Numbered from the stretch's first letter, positions 47,551 to 61,456 are shown. The stretch: DNA of 64,000 nt from Coriaria nepalensis (GCA_027186245.1 CP114482.1:26493209-26557208), one strand, 5' to 3'. Program-made: numbers and translations. Notes: a model not told the origin generated them from the letters alone.

Positions 47551-50500
47551 AAGTGATTCAATGACATGATTTTAAGGCTATACAAATGCCTAGTTGCCTT
47601 CAAAAGATCCATTGCAAGTTATGCACAAAAGCCGTGATTGAGGTGCGAAAAAGGATTTCGTTTGAATTTCTTTGAAATGATTTAATTACTAGACGAGACT
47701 CGATGACATGATTTCAAGGCTAAACAATGGATAATTTGCTTGAATACATCAATTGCAAGTTATGCACAAAAGTCTCGATTGAAGAGCGAAAATAGAATTT
47801 GTTCAAAATGCTTTCAAATCATTTGATGACTAGAAGAGACTCAATGACATAATTTTAAGGCTAAAAAGATGCATAGTTGCCTTCAATTATTGAATTGAAA
47901 GTTCTGAACGAAAGTCGTGTTTGAAGTGCGAAAAAATAGAATTCTTTCGAATTACTTTTAGTTGATTTAATGACTAGAGAAGACTCAATGACATGATTTT
48001 AAGGCTAAACAAATGCATAATTGCCTTCAATAGATCAATTGCATGTTTTGCACAAAAGTCGTGTTTGAAATGCGAAAATAGAATTCGTTTGAATTGATTT
48101 AAAATGATTTACTGACTAAAAGTGACTCAATGACATGATTTTAAGGCTATACAAATGCCTAGTTGCCTTCAAAAGATCCATTGCAAATTATGCACAAAAG
48201 CCGTGGTTCAGGTGCGAAAAAAGATTTCGTTTAAATTTCTTTAAAATGATTTAATTACTAGAAGAGACTCGATGACATGATTTCAAGGCTTAAACAATGG
48301 ATAATTTGCTTGAAAATATAAATTGCAAGTTATGCACAAAAGTCTCGATTGAAGAGCGAAAATAGAATTTGTTCAAAATGCTTTCAAATGATTTGATGAC
48401 TAGAAGAGACTCAATAACATGATTGTAAGGCTAAAAAGATGCATAGTTGCCTTTAATTATTGAATTGAAAGTTCTGAACGAAAGTCGTGTCTGAAGTGCG
48501 AAAAAATAGAATTCTTTCGAATTACTTTTAATTGATTTAATGACTAGAGAAGACTCAATGACATGATTTTAAGGCTAAACAAACGCATCATTGCCTTCAA
48601 TAGATCAATTGCATGTTTTGCACAAAAGTCGTGTTTAAAATGCGAAAATAGAATTCGTTTGAATTGATTTCGAATGATTTACTGACTAAAAGTTACTCAA
48701 TGACATGATTTTAAGGCTATACAAATGCCTAGTTGCCTTCAAAAGATCCATTGCATATTATGCACAAATGCCGTGGTTTAGTTGCGAAAAAAGATTTCGT
48801 TTAAATTTCTTTGAAATGATTTAATTACTAGAAGAGACTCGATGACATGATTTCAAGGTTAAACAATGGATAATTTGCTTGAAAACATCAATTGCAAGTT
48901 ATGCACAAAAGTCTCGATTGAAGAGCGAAAATAGAATTTGTTCAAAATGCTTTCAAATGATTTGATGACTAGAAGAGACTCAATGACATGATTTTAAGGC
49001 TAAAAAGATGCATATTTGCCTTCAATTATTGAATTGAAAGTTCTGAACGAAAGTCGTGCTTGAAGTGCGAAAAAATAGAATTCTTTCGAATTACTTTTAA
49101 TTGATTTAATGACTAGAGAAGACTCAATGACATGATTTTAAGGCTAAACAAACGCATAATTGCCTTCAATAGATCAATTGCATGTTTTGCACAAAAGTCG
49201 TGTTTGAAATGCGAAAATAGAATTCGTTTGAATTGATTACGAATGATTTACTGACTAAAGGTGATTCAATGACATGATTTTAAGGCTATACAAATGCTTA
49301 GTTGCCTTCAAAATATCCATTGCAAGTTATGCACAAAAGCCGTGATTGAGGTGCGAAAAAGGATTTCGTTTAAATTTCTTTGAAATGATTTAATTACTAG
49401 AAGAGACTCGATGACATGATTTCAAGGCTAAACAATGGATAATTTGCTTGAAAACATCAATTGCAAGTTATGCACAAAAGTCTCGATTGAAGAGCGAAAA
49501 TAGAATTTGTTCAAAATGCTTTCAAATGATTTGATGACTAGAAGAGACTCAATGACATGATTGTAAGGCTAAAAAGATGCATAGTTGCCTTTAATTATTG
49601 AATTGAAAGTTCTGAACGAAAGTTGTGTTTGAAGTGCGAAAAAATAGAATTCTTTCGAATTACTTTTAATTGATTTAATGACTAGAGAGGACTCAATGAC
49701 ATGATTTTAAGGCTAAACAAACGCATAATTGCCTTCAATAGATCAATTGCATGTTTTGCACAAAAGTCGTGTTTGAAATGCGAAAATAGAATTCGTTTGA
49801 ATTGATTTCGAATGATTTACTGACTAAAAGTGACTCAATGACATGATTTTAAGGCTATACAAATGCCTAGTTGCCTTCAAAAGATCCATCGCAAATTATG
49901 CACAAAAGCCGTGGTTCAGGTGCGAAAAAAGATTTCGTTTAAATTTATTTGAAATGATTTAATTACTAGAACATACTCGATGACATGATTTCAAGGCTAA
50001 ACAATGGATAATTTGCCTGAATACATCAATTGCAACTTATGCACAAAAGTCTCGATTGAAGAGCGAAAATAGAATTTGTTCAAAATGCTTTCAAATGATT
50101 TGATGACTAGAAGATACTCAATGACATGATTGTAAGGCTAAAAAGATGCATAGTTGCCTTTAATTATTGAATTGAAAGTTCTGAACGAAAGTCGTGTTTG
50201 AAGTGCGAAAAAATAGAATTCTTTCGAATTACTTTTAATTGATTTAATGACTAGAGAAGACTCAATGACATGATTTTAAGGCTAAACAAACACATAATTG
50301 CCTTCAATAGATCAATTGCATGTTTTGCACAAAAGTCGTGTTTGAAATGCGAAAATAGAATTCGTTTGAATTGATTACGAATGATTTACTGACTAAAGGT
50401 GATTCAATGACATGATTTTAAGGCTATACAAATGCTTAGTTGCCTTCAAAATATCCATTGCAAGTTATGCACAAAAGCCGTGATTGAGGTGCGAAAAAGG

Positions 50501-51495
50501 ATTTCGTTTAAATTTCTTTGAAATGATTTAATTACTAGAAGAGACTCGATGACATGATTTCAAGGCTAAACAATGGATAATTTGCTTGAAAACATCAATT
50601 GCAAGTTATGCACAAAAGTCTCGATTGAAGAGCGAAAATAGAATTTGTTCAAAATGCTTTCAAATGATTTGATGACTAGAAGAGACTCAATGACATGATT
50701 GTAAGGCTAAAAAGATGCATAGTTGCCTTTAATTATTGAATTGAAAGTTCTGAACGAAAGTTGTGTTTGAAGTGCGAAAAAATAGAATTCTTTCGAATTA
50801 CTTTTAATTGATTTAATGACTAGAGAGGACTCAATGACATGATTTTAAGGCTAAACAAACGCATAATTGCCTTCAATAGATCAATTGCATGTTTTGCACA
50901 AAAGTCGTGTTTGAAATGCGAAAATAGAATTCGTTTGAATTGATTTCGAATGATTTACTGACTAAAAGTGACTCAATGACATGATTTTAAGGCTATACAA
51001 ATGCCTAGTTGCCTTCAAAAGATCCATCGCAAATTATGCACAAAAGCCGTGGTTCAGGTGCGAAAAAAGATTTCGTTTAAATTTATTTGAAATGATTTAA
51101 TTACTAGAACATACTCGATGACATGATTTCAAGGCTAAACAATGGATAATTTGCCTGAATACATCAATTGCAACTTATGCACAAAAGTCTCGATTGAAGA
51201 GCGAAAATAGAATTTGTTCAAAATGCTTTCAAATGATTTGATGACTAGAAGATACTCAATGACATGATTGTAAGGCTAAAAAGATGCATAGTTGCCTTTA
51301 ATTATTGAATTGAAAGTTCTGAACGAAAGTCGTGTTTGAAGTGCGAAAAAATAGAATTCTTTCGAATTACTTTTAATTGATTTAATGACTAGAGAAGACT
51401 CAATGACATGATTTTAAGGCTAAACAAACACATAATTGCCTTCAATAGATCAATTGCATGTTTTGCACAAAAGTCGTGTTTGAAATGCGAAAATA
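47512..51495 (+). repeat. Supra-HOR block copy 2 (7 units, 28 monomers, 3984 bp)
   Basis: This is the directly adjacent second copy of the 28-monomer block, with offset exactly 3984 bp. Differences from copy 1 include GGCTATAC for GGGTATAC near 49852, AAATTTATTTG for AAATTTCTTTG in two B monomers, and a C monomer with GAAGATACTC and GATTGTAAGG where copy 1 has GAAGAGACTC and GATTTTAGGG. That C variant is shared by the two C monomers at about 50111 and 51249, so it spread inside this copy after the large duplication. Confidence 0.85.
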
Positions 51496-51534
51496 GAATT
51501 CGTTTGAATTGATTACGAATGATTTACTGACTAA
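49153..51534 (+). repeat. Nested tandem duplication, 1138 bp, inside supra-HOR copy 2
   Basis: Positions 49153-50396 match 50291-51534 at an offset of 1138 bp. Markers in both are CTAAAGGTGATTC (49255 and 50393), AAATTTATTTG (about 49945 and 51083) and GAAGATACTC (50111 and 51249). Copy 1 of the supra-HOR has the same nested duplication but lacks the last two markers. The internal pair has therefore been homogenised separately in each large copy. Confidence 0.8.
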
Positions 51535-53539
51535 AAGTGATTCAATGACATGATTTTAAGGCTATACAAATGCCTAGTTGCCTTCAAAAGATCCATTGCA
51601 AGTTATGCACAAAAGCCGTGGTTGAGGTGCAAAAAAAGATTTCGTTTAAATTTCTTCGAAATGATTTAATTACTAAAAGAGACTCGATGACATGATTTCA
51701 AGGCTAAACAATGGATAATTTGCTTGAAAACATCAATTGCAAGTTATGCACAAAAGTCTCGATTGAAGAGCGAAAATAGAATTTGTTCAAAATGCTTTCA
51801 AATGATTTGATGACTAGAAGAGACTCAATGACATAATTTTAAGGCTAAAAAGATGCATAGTTGCCTTTAATTATTGAATTGAAAGTTCTGAACGAAAGTC
51901 GTGCTTGAAGTGCGAAAAAATAGAATTCTTTCGAATTACTTTTAATTGATTTAATGACTAGAGAAGACTCAATGACATGATTTTAAGGCTAAACAAACAC
52001 ATAATTGCCTTCAATAGATCAATTGCATGTTTTGCACAAAAGTCGTGTTTGAAATGCGAAAATAGAATTCGTTTGAATTGATTACGAATGATTTACTGAC
52101 TAAAAGTGACTCAATGACATGATTTTAAGGCTATGCAAATGCCTAGTTGCCTTCAAAAGATCCATTGCAAATTATGCACAAAAGCCGTGGTTCAGGTGCG
52201 AAAAAAGATTTCGTTTAAATTTCTTTGAAATGATTTAATTACTAGAAGAGACTCGATGACATGATTTCAAGGCTAAACAATGGATAATTTGCTTGAATAT
52301 ATCAATTGCAAGTTATGCACAAAAGTCTCGATTGAAGAGCGAAAATAGAATTTGTTCAAAATGCTTTCAAATGATTTGATGACTAGAAGAGACTCAATGA
52401 CAGGATTTTAAGGCTTAAAAGATGCATAGTTGCCTTCAATTGTTGAATTGGAAGTTCTGAACGAAAGTCGTGCTTGAAGTGCGAAAAAATAGAATTCTTT
52501 CGAATTACTTTTAATTGATTTAATGACTAGAGAAGACTCAGTGACATGATTTTAAGGCTAAACAAACGCATAATTGGCTTCAATAGATCAATTGCATGTT
52601 TTGCACAAAAGTCGTGTTTGAAATGCGAAAATAGAATTCGTTTGAATTGATTACGAATGATTTACTGACTAAAAGTGACTCAATGACATGATTTTAAGGC
52701 TATACAACTGCCTAGTTGCCTTCAAAAGATCCATTGCAAGTTATGTACAAAAGCCGTGGTTCAGGTGCGAAAAAAGATTTCGTTTAAATTTCTTTGAAAT
52801 GATTTAATTACTAGAACAGACTCGATGACATGATTTCAAGGCTAAACAATGGATAATTTGCTTGAAAACATCAATTGCAAGTTATGCACAAAAGTCTCGA
52901 TTGAAGAGCGAAAATAGAATTTGTTCAAAATGCTTTCTAATGATTTGATGACTAGAAGAGACTAAATGACATGATTGTAAGGCTAAAAAGATGCATAGTA
53001 GCCTTTAATTATTGAATTGAAACTTCTGAACGAAAGTTGTGTTTGAAGTGCGAAAAAATAGAATTCTTTCGAATTACTTTTAATTGATTTAATGACTAGA
53101 GAAGACTCAGTGACATGATTTTAAGGCTAAACCAACACATAATTGCCTTCAATAGATCAATTACATGTTTTGCACAAAAGTCGTGTTTGAAATGCGAAAA
53201 TAGAATTCGTTTGAATTGATTACGAATGATTTACTGACTAAAAGTGATTCAATGACATGATTTTAAGGCTATACAAATGCCTAGTTGCCTTCAAAAGATC
53301 CATTGCAAGTTATGTACCAAAGCCGTGGTTGGGGTGCGAAAAAAGATTTCGTTTAAATTTCTTTGAAATGATTTAATTACTAGAAGAGACTCGATGACAT
53401 GATTTCAAGGCTAAACAATGGATAATTTGCTTGAATACATCAATTGCAAGTTATGCACAAAAGTCTCGATTGAAGAGCGAAAATAGAATTTGTTCAAAAT
53501 GCTTTCAAATGATTTGATGACTAGAAGAGACTCAATGAC

Positions 53540-56390
53540 ATGATTTTAAGGCTAAAAAGATGCATAGTTGCCTTCAATTGTTGAATTGAAAGTTCTGAAC
53601 GAAAGTTGTGTTTGAAGTGCGAAAAAATAGAATTCTTTCGAATTACTTTTAATTTATTTAATGAATAGAGAAGACTCAATGACATGATTTTAACGCTAAA
53701 CAAACGCATAATTGCCTTCAATAGATCAATTGCATGTTTTGCACAAAAGTCGTGTTTGAAATGCGAAAATAGAATTTGTTTGAATTGATTACGAATGATT
53801 TACTGACTAAAAGTTATTCAATGACATGATTTTAAGGCTATACAAATGCCTAGTTGCCTTCAAAAGATCCATTGCAAGTTATGCACAAAAGCCGTGGTTG
53901 AGGTGCGAAAAAAGATTTCGTTTAAATTTCTTTGAAATGATTTAATTACTCGAAGAGACTCGATGACATGATTTCATGGCTAAACAATGGATAATTTGCT
54001 TGAATACATCAATTGCAAGTTATGCACAAAAGTCTCGGTTGAGGAGCGAAAATAGAATTTGTTCAAAATGCTTTCAAATGATTTGATGACTAGAAGAGAC
54101 TCAATGACATGATTGTAAGGCTAAAAAGATGCATAGTTGCCTTTAATTATTGAATTGAAAGTTCTGAACGAAAGTTGTGTTTGAAGTGCGAAAAAATAGA
54201 ATTCTTTCGAATTACTTTTAATTTATTTAATGACTAGAGAAGACTCAATGACATGATTTTAAGGCTAAACAAACGCATAATTGCCTTCAATAGATCAATT
54301 GCATGTTTTGCACAAAAGTCGTGTTTGAAATGCGAAAATAGAATTCGTTTGAATTGATTACGAATGATTTACTGACTAAAAGTGACTCATTGACATGATT
54401 TTAAGGCTATACAAATGCCTAGTTGCCTTCAAAAGATCCATTGCAAGTTATGCACAAAAGCCGTGGTTGAGGTGCGAAAAATGATTTCGTTTAAATTTCT
54501 TTGAAATGATTTAATTACTAGAAGAGACTCGATGACATGATTTCAAGGCTAAACAATGGATAATTTGCTTGAATACATCAATTGCAAGTTATGCACAAAA
54601 GTCTCGATTGAAGAGCGAAAATAGAATTTGTTCAAAATGCTTTCAAATGATTTGATGACTAGAAGAGACTCAATGACATGATTCTAAGGCTAAAAAGATG
54701 CATAATTGCCTTCAATTGTTGAATTGGAAGTTCTGAACGAAAGTCGTGCTTGAAGTGCGAAAAAATAGAATTCTTTCGAATTACTTTTAATTGATTTAAT
54801 GACTAGAGAAGAGTCAGTGACATGATTTTAAGGCTAAACAAACGCATAATTGGCTTCAATAGATCAATTGCATGTTTTGCACAAAAGTCGTGTTTAAAAT
54901 GCGAAAATAGAATTCGTTTGAATTGATTACGAATGATTTACTGACTAAAAGTGACTCAATGACATGATTTTAAGGCTATACAACTGCCTAGTTGCCTTCA
55001 AAAGATCCATTGCAAGTTATGTACAAAAGCCGTGGTTGAGGTGCGAAAAAAGATTTCGTTTAAATTTCTTTGAAATGATTTAATTACTAGAAGAGACTCG
55101 ATGACATGATTTCAAGGCTAAACAATGGATAATTTGCTTGAATACATCAATTGCAAGTTATGCACAAAAGTCTCGGTTGAGGAGCGAAAATAGAATTTGT
55201 TCAAAATGCTTTCAAATGATTTGATGACTAGAAGAGACTCAATGACATGATTTTAAGGCTAAAAAGATGCATAGTTGCCTTCAATTGTTGAATTGAAAGT
55301 TCTGAACGAAAGTTGTGTTTGAAGTGCGAAAAAATAGAATTCTTTCGAATTACTTTTAATTTATTTAATGACTAGAGAAGTCTCAATGACATGATTTTAA
55401 CGCTAAACAAACGCATAATTGCCTTCAATAGATCAATTGCATGTTTTGCACAAAAGTCGTGTTTGAAATGCGAAAATAGAATTCGTTTGAATTGATTACG
55501 AATGATTTACTGACTAAAAGTTATTCAATGACATGATTTTAAGGCTATACAAATGCCTAGTTGCCTTCAAAAGATCCATTGCAAGTTATGCACAAAAGCC
55601 GTGGTTGAGGTGCGAAAAAAGATTTCGTTTAAATTTCTTTGAAATGATTTAATTACTAGAAGAGACTCGATGACATGATTTCATGGCTAAACAATGGATA
55701 ATTTGCTTGAATACATCAATTGCAAGTTATGCACAAAAGTCTCGGTTGAGGTGCGAAAATAGAATTTGTTCAAAATGCTTTCAAATGATTTGATGACTAG
55801 AAGAGACTCAATGACATGATTGTAAGGCTAAAAAGATGCATAGTTGCCTTTAATTATTGAATTGAAAGTTCTGAACGAAAGTAGTGTTTGAAGTGCGAAA
55901 AAATAGAATTCTTTCGAATTACTTTTAATTTATTTAATGACTAGAGAAGACTCAATGACATGATTTTAAGGCTAAACAAACGCATAATTGCCTTCAATAG
56001 ATCAATTGCATGTTTTGCACAAAAGTCGTGTTTGAAATGCGAAAATAGAATTCGTTTGAATTGATTACGAATGATTTACTGACTAAAAGTGACTCAATGA
56101 CATGATTTTAAGGCTATACAAATGCCTAGTTGCCTTCAAAAGATCCATTGCAAGTTATGCACAAAAGCCGTTGTTGAGGTGCGAAAAATGATTTCGTTTA
56201 AATTTCTTTGAAATGATTTAATTACTAGAAGAGACTCGATGACATGATTTCAAGGCTAAACAATGGATAATTTGCTTGAATACATCAATTGCAAGTTATG
56301 CACAAAAGTCTCGATTGAAGAGCGAAAATAGAATTTGTTCAAAATGCTTTCAAATGATTTGATGACTAGAAGAGACTCAATGACATGATT
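53540..56390 (+). repeat. Tandem duplication, 1707 bp (three HOR units)
   Basis: About 53540-54683 matches 55247-56390 at an offset of 1707 bp. Shared markers are AATTTATTTAATG, TTTTAACGCTAAAC, AAAAGTTATTCAATG, GATTTCATGGCTAAAC (53971 and 55678), CTCGGTTGAGG and GCGAAAAATGATTTCG. Several private substitutions separate the copies, so this event is older than the 1138 bp ones. The exact ends need alignment. Confidence 0.7.
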
Positions 56391-59281
56391 GTAGGGCTAA
56401 AAAGATGCATAGTTGCCTTTAATTATTGAATTGAAAGTTCTGAACGAAAGTTGTGTTTGAAGTGCGAAAAAATAGAATTCTTTCGAATTACTTTTAGTTT
56501 ATTTAATGACTAGAGAAGACTCAATGACATGATTTTAACGCTAAACAAACGCATAATTGCCTTCAATAGATCAATTGCATGTTTTGCACAAAAGTCGTGT
56601 TTGCAATGCGAAAATAGAATTCGTTTGAATTGATTACGAATGATTTACTGACTAAAAGTGACTCAATGACATGATTTTAAGGCTATACAAATGCCTAGTT
56701 GCCTTCAAAAGATCCATTGCAAGTTATGCACAAAAGCCGTGGTTGAGGTGCGAAAAAAGATTTCGTTTAAATTTCTTTGAAATGATTTAATTACTAGAAG
56801 AGACTCGATGACATGATTTCAAGGCTAAACAATGGATAATTTGCTTGAAAACATCAATTGCAAGTTATGCACAAAAGTCTCGATTGAAGAGCGAAAATAG
56901 AATTTGTTCAAAATGCTTTCAAATGATTTGATGACTAGAAGAGACTCAATGACATGATTGTAAGGCTAAAAAGATGCATAGTTGCCTTTAATTATTGAAT
57001 TGAAACTTCTGAACGAAAGTTGTGTTTGAAGTGCGAAAAAATAGAATTCTTTCGAATTACTTTTAATTGATTTAATGACTAGAGAAGACTCAATGACATG
57101 ATTTTAAGGCTAAACAAACGCATAATTGCCTTCAATAGATCAATTGCATGTTTTGCACAAAAGTCGTGTTTGAAATGCGAAAAGAGAATTCGTTCGAATT
57201 GATTACGAATGATTTACTGACTAAAAGTGATTCAATGACATGATTTTAAGGCTATACAAATGCCTAGTTGCGTTCAAAAGATCCATTGCAAGTTATGCAC
57301 AAAAGCCGTGGTTGAGGTGCGAAAAATGATTTCGTTTAAATTTCTTTGAAATGATTTAATTACTAGAACAGACTCGATGACATGATTTCAAGGCTAAACA
57401 ATGGATAATTTGCTTGAATACATCAATTGCAAGTTATGCACAAAAGTCTCGATTGAAGAGCGAAAATAGAATTTGTTCAAAATGCTTTCAAATGATTTGA
57501 TGACTAGAAGAGACTCAATGACATGATTGTAAGGCTAAAAAGATGCATAGTTGCCTTTAATTATTGAATTGAAAGTTCTGAACGAAAGTCGTGCTTGAAG
57601 TGCGAAAAAATAGAATTCTTTCGAATTACTTTTAATTGATTTAATGACTAGAGAAGACTCAATGACATGATTTTAAGGCTAAACAAACGCATAATTGCCT
57701 TCAATAGATCAATTGCATGTTTTGCACAAAAGTCGTGTTTGAAATGCGAAAAGAGAATTCGTTCGAATTGATTACGAATGATTTACTGACTAAAAGTGAT
57801 TCAATGACATGATTTTAAGGCTATACAAATGCCTAGTTGCCTTCAAAAGGTCCATTGCAAGTTATGCACAAAAGCCGTGATTGAGGTGCGAAAAAAGATT
57901 TCGTTTAAATTTCTTTGAAATGATTTAATTACTAGAACAGACTCGATGACATGATTTCAAGGCTAAACAATGGATAATTTGCTTGAAAACATCAATTGCA
58001 AGTTATGCACAAAAGTCTCGATTGAAGAGCGAAAATAGAATTTGTTCAAAATGCTTTCAAATGATTTGATGACTAGAAGAGACTCAATGACATGATTGTA
58101 AGGCTAAAAAGATGCACAGTTGCCTTTAATTATTGAATTGAAAGTTCTGAACGAAAGTTGTGTTTGAAGTGCGAAAAACTAGAATTCTTTCGAATTACTT
58201 TTAATTGATTTAATGACTAGAGAAGACTCAATGACATGATTTTAAGGCTAAACAAACACATAATTGCCTTCAATAGATCAATTGCATGTTTTGCACAAAA
58301 GTCGTGTTTGAAATGCGAAAATAGAATTCGTTTGAATTGATTACGAATGATTTACTGACTAAAAGTGATTCAATGACATGATTTTAAGGCTATACAAATG
58401 CCTAGTTGCCTTCAAAAGATCCATTGCAAGTTATGCACAAAAGCCGTGGCTGAGGTGCGAAAAAAGATTTCGTTTAAATTTCTTTGAAATGATTTAATTA
58501 CTAGAAGAGACTCGATGACATGATTTCAAGGCTAAACAATCGATAATTTGCTTGAAAACATCAATTGCAAGTTATGCACCAAAGTCTCGATTGAAGAGCA
58601 AAAATAGAATTTGTTCAAAATGCTTTCAAATGATTTGATGACTAGAAGAGACTCAATGACATGATTTTAAGGCGAAAAAGATGCATAGTTGCCTTCAATT
58701 GTTGAATTGGAAGTTCTGAACGAAAGTCGTGTTTGAAGTGCGAAAAAATAGAATTCTTTCGAATTACTTTTAATTGATTTAATGACTAGAGAAGACTCAA
58801 TGACATGATTTTAAGGCTAAACAAACGCATAATTGCCTTCAATAGATCGATTGCATGTTTTGCACAAAAGTCGTGTTTGAAATGCGAAAATAGAATTCGT
58901 TTGAATTGATTTCGAATGATTTACTGACTAAAAGTGACTCAATGACATGATTTTAAGGCTATACAAATGCCTAGTTGCCTTCAAAAGATCCATTGCAAAT
59001 TATGCACAAAAGTATTGGTTCAAGTGCGAAAAAAGATTTCGTTCGAATTTCATTGAAATGATTTAATCACTAAAAGAGACTCAATGACATGATTTCAAGG
59101 CTAAACAATGGATAATTTGCTTGAAAACATCAATTGCAAGTTATGCACAAAAGTCTCGATTGAAGAGCGAAAATAGAATTTGTTCAAAATGCTTTCAAAT
59201 GATTTGATAACTAGAAGAGACTCAATGACATGATTTTAAGGCTAAAAAGATGCATAGTTGCCTTCAATTATTGAATTGAAA

Positions 59282-59307
59282 GTTCTGAACGAAAGTTCTG
59301 AACGAAA
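59282..59307 (+). repeat. 13 bp microduplication inside a C monomer
   Basis: GTTCTGAACGAAA is present twice in direct succession (59282-59294 and 59295-59307), where every other C monomer has it once. The C monomer is lengthened by 13 bp, and this explains the +13 shift in register between 51496 and 63458. It looks like a private replication-slippage event that has not spread to any other unit in the window. Confidence 0.95.
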
Positions 59308-60039
59308 GTCGTGTTTGAAGTGCGAAAAAATAGAATTCTTTCGAATTACTTTTAATTGATTTAATGACTAGAGAAGACTCAATGACATGATTTTAAGGCT
59401 AAACAAACGCATAATTGCCTTCAATAGATCAATTGCATGTTTTGCACAAAAGTCGTGTTTGAAATGCGAAAATAGAATTCGTTTGAATTGATTACGAATG
59501 ATTTACTGACTAAAAGTGACTCAATGACATGATTTTAAGGCTATACAAATGCCTAGTTGCCTTCAAAAGATCCATTGAAAGTTATGCGCAAAAGCCGTGG
59601 CTGAGGTGCGAAAAAAGATTTCGTTTAAATTTCTTTGAAATGATTTAATTACTAGAAGAGACTCGATGACATGATTTCAAGGCTAAACAATGGATAATTT
59701 GCTTGAAAACATCAATTGCAAGTTATGCACAAAAGTCTCGATTGAAGAGTGAAAATAGAATTTGTTCAAAATGCTTTCAAATGATTTGATGACTAGAAGA
59801 GACTCAATGACATGATTGTAAGGCTAAAAAGATGCATAGTTGCCTTTAATTATTGAATTGAAAGTTCTGAACGAAAGTTGTGTTTGAAGTGCGAAAAAAT
59901 AGAATTCTTTCGAATTACTTTTAATTGATTTAATGACTAGAGAAGACTCAATGACATGATTTTAAGGCTAAACAAACGCATAATTGCCTTCAATAGATCA
60001 ATTGCATGTTTTGCACAAAAGTCGTGTTTGAAATGCGAC

Positions 60040-61456
60040 AATAGAATTCGTTTGAATTGATTTCGAATGATTTAGTGACTAAAAGTGACTCAATGACCTG
60101 ATTTTAAAGCTATACAAATGCCTAGTTGCCTTCAAAAGATCCATTGCAAGTTCTGCACAAAAGCCGTGGTTGAGGTGCGAAAAAAGATTTCGTTCGAATT
60201 TCTTTGAAATGATTTAATTACTAAAAGAGACTCAGTGACATGATTTCAAGGCTAAACAATGGATAATTTGCTTGAAAACATCAATTGCAAGTTATGCACA
60301 AAAGTCTCGATTGAAGAGCGAAAATAGAATTTGTTCAAAATGCTTTCAAATGATTTGATGACTAGAAGAGACTCAATGACATGATTTTAAGGCTAAAAAG
60401 ATGCATATTTGCCTTCAATTATTGAATTGAAAGTTCTGAACGAAAGTCGTGTTTGAAGTGCGAAAAAATAGAATTCTTTCGAATTACTTTTAATTGATTT
60501 AATGACTAGAGAAGACTGAATGATATGATTTTAAGGCTAAACAAACGCATAATTGCCTTCAATAGATCAATTGCATGTTTTGCACAAAAGAAGTGTTTGA
60601 AATGCGAAAATAGAATTCGTTTGAATTGATTACGAATGATTTACAGACCAAAAGTGATTCAATGACATGATTTTAAGGCTATACAAATGCCTAGTTGCCT
60701 TCAAAAGATCCATTGCAAGTTATGCACAAAAGCCGTGGTTGAGGTGCGAAAAAACATTTCGTTTAAATTTCTTTGAAATGATTTAATTACTAGAACAGAC
60801 TCGATGACATGATTTCAAGGCTAAACAATGGATAATTTGCTTGAAAACATCAATTGCAAGTTATGCACAAAAGTCTCGATTGAAGAGTGAAAATAGAATT
60901 TGTTCAAAATGCTTTCAAATGATTTAATGACTAGAAGAGACTCAATGACATGATTGTAAGGCTAAAAAGATGCATAGTTGCCTTTAGTTATTGAATTGAA
61001 AGTTCTGAACGAAAGTTGTGTTTGAAGTGCGAAAAAATAGAATTCTTTCGAATTACTTTTAATTGATTTAATGACTAGAGAAGACTCAATGACATGATTT
61101 TAAGGCTAAACAAACGCATAATTGCCTTCAATAGATCAATTGCATGTTTTGCACAAAAGTCGTGTTTGAAATGCGAAAATAGAATTCGTTTAAATTGATT
61201 TCGAATGATTTACTGACTAAAAGTGACTCAATGACATGATTTTAAGGCTATACAAATGCCTAGTTGCCTTCAAATGATCCATTGCAAGTTATGCACAAAA
61301 GCCGTGGCTGAGGTGCGAAAAAACATTTCGTTTAAATTTCTTTGAAATGATTTAATTACTAGAACAGACTCGATGACATGATTTCAAGGCTAAACAATGG
61401 ATAATTTGCTTGAAAACATCAATTGCAAGTTATGCACAAAAGTCTCGATTGAAGAG
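60040..61456 (+). repeat. Segmental duplication copy 1 (pairs with 62316-63732)
   Basis: This 1417 bp block matches 62316-63732 at an offset of 2276 bp (four units). Shared markers are GATTTAGTGAC, GACCTGATTTTAAAGC, AAGTTCTGCACAAAAG, GACTGAATGATATG, AAAAGAAGTGTTTG, ACAGACCAAAAGTG, AAAAACATTTC, GTTTAAATTGATTTCG and CAAATGATCC. I noted four substitutions. Limits are C at 60039 against A, and T/C at 61457/63733. Confidence 0.8.

Larger units (their letters stand above)
38405..51495 (+). repeat. Homogenisation zone 5 (23 HOR units)
   Basis: Units here carry GATTGTAAGG and CCTTTAATTATT in C, GAGAGGACTCAATG in D, GAACATACTCG in B (about 38586-51110), AAAAAGGATTTCG at the A/B border, ATGCTTAGTTGCC with AAAATATCC in A, and a one-base insertion GGCTTAAAC in some B monomers. 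A starts alternate between GATTTCGAAT and GATTACGAAT, with an occasional GATTTAAAAT type, and this alternation reveals a larger repeat period. No gene or foreign sequence is seen in these 13.1 kb. Confidence 0.8.

Noticed and set aside
53521..53721. A minus-strand open reading frame of 66 codons
   Set aside because: It is satellite sequence read through: the translation repeats the same short phrase at both ends because it crosses parts of successive monomers. It is open only because one base differs from the usual D monomer (A at 53665 for C), which removes the TAG normally found on the minus strand there. It has no recognisable domain, and homologous positions in the other units are closed.
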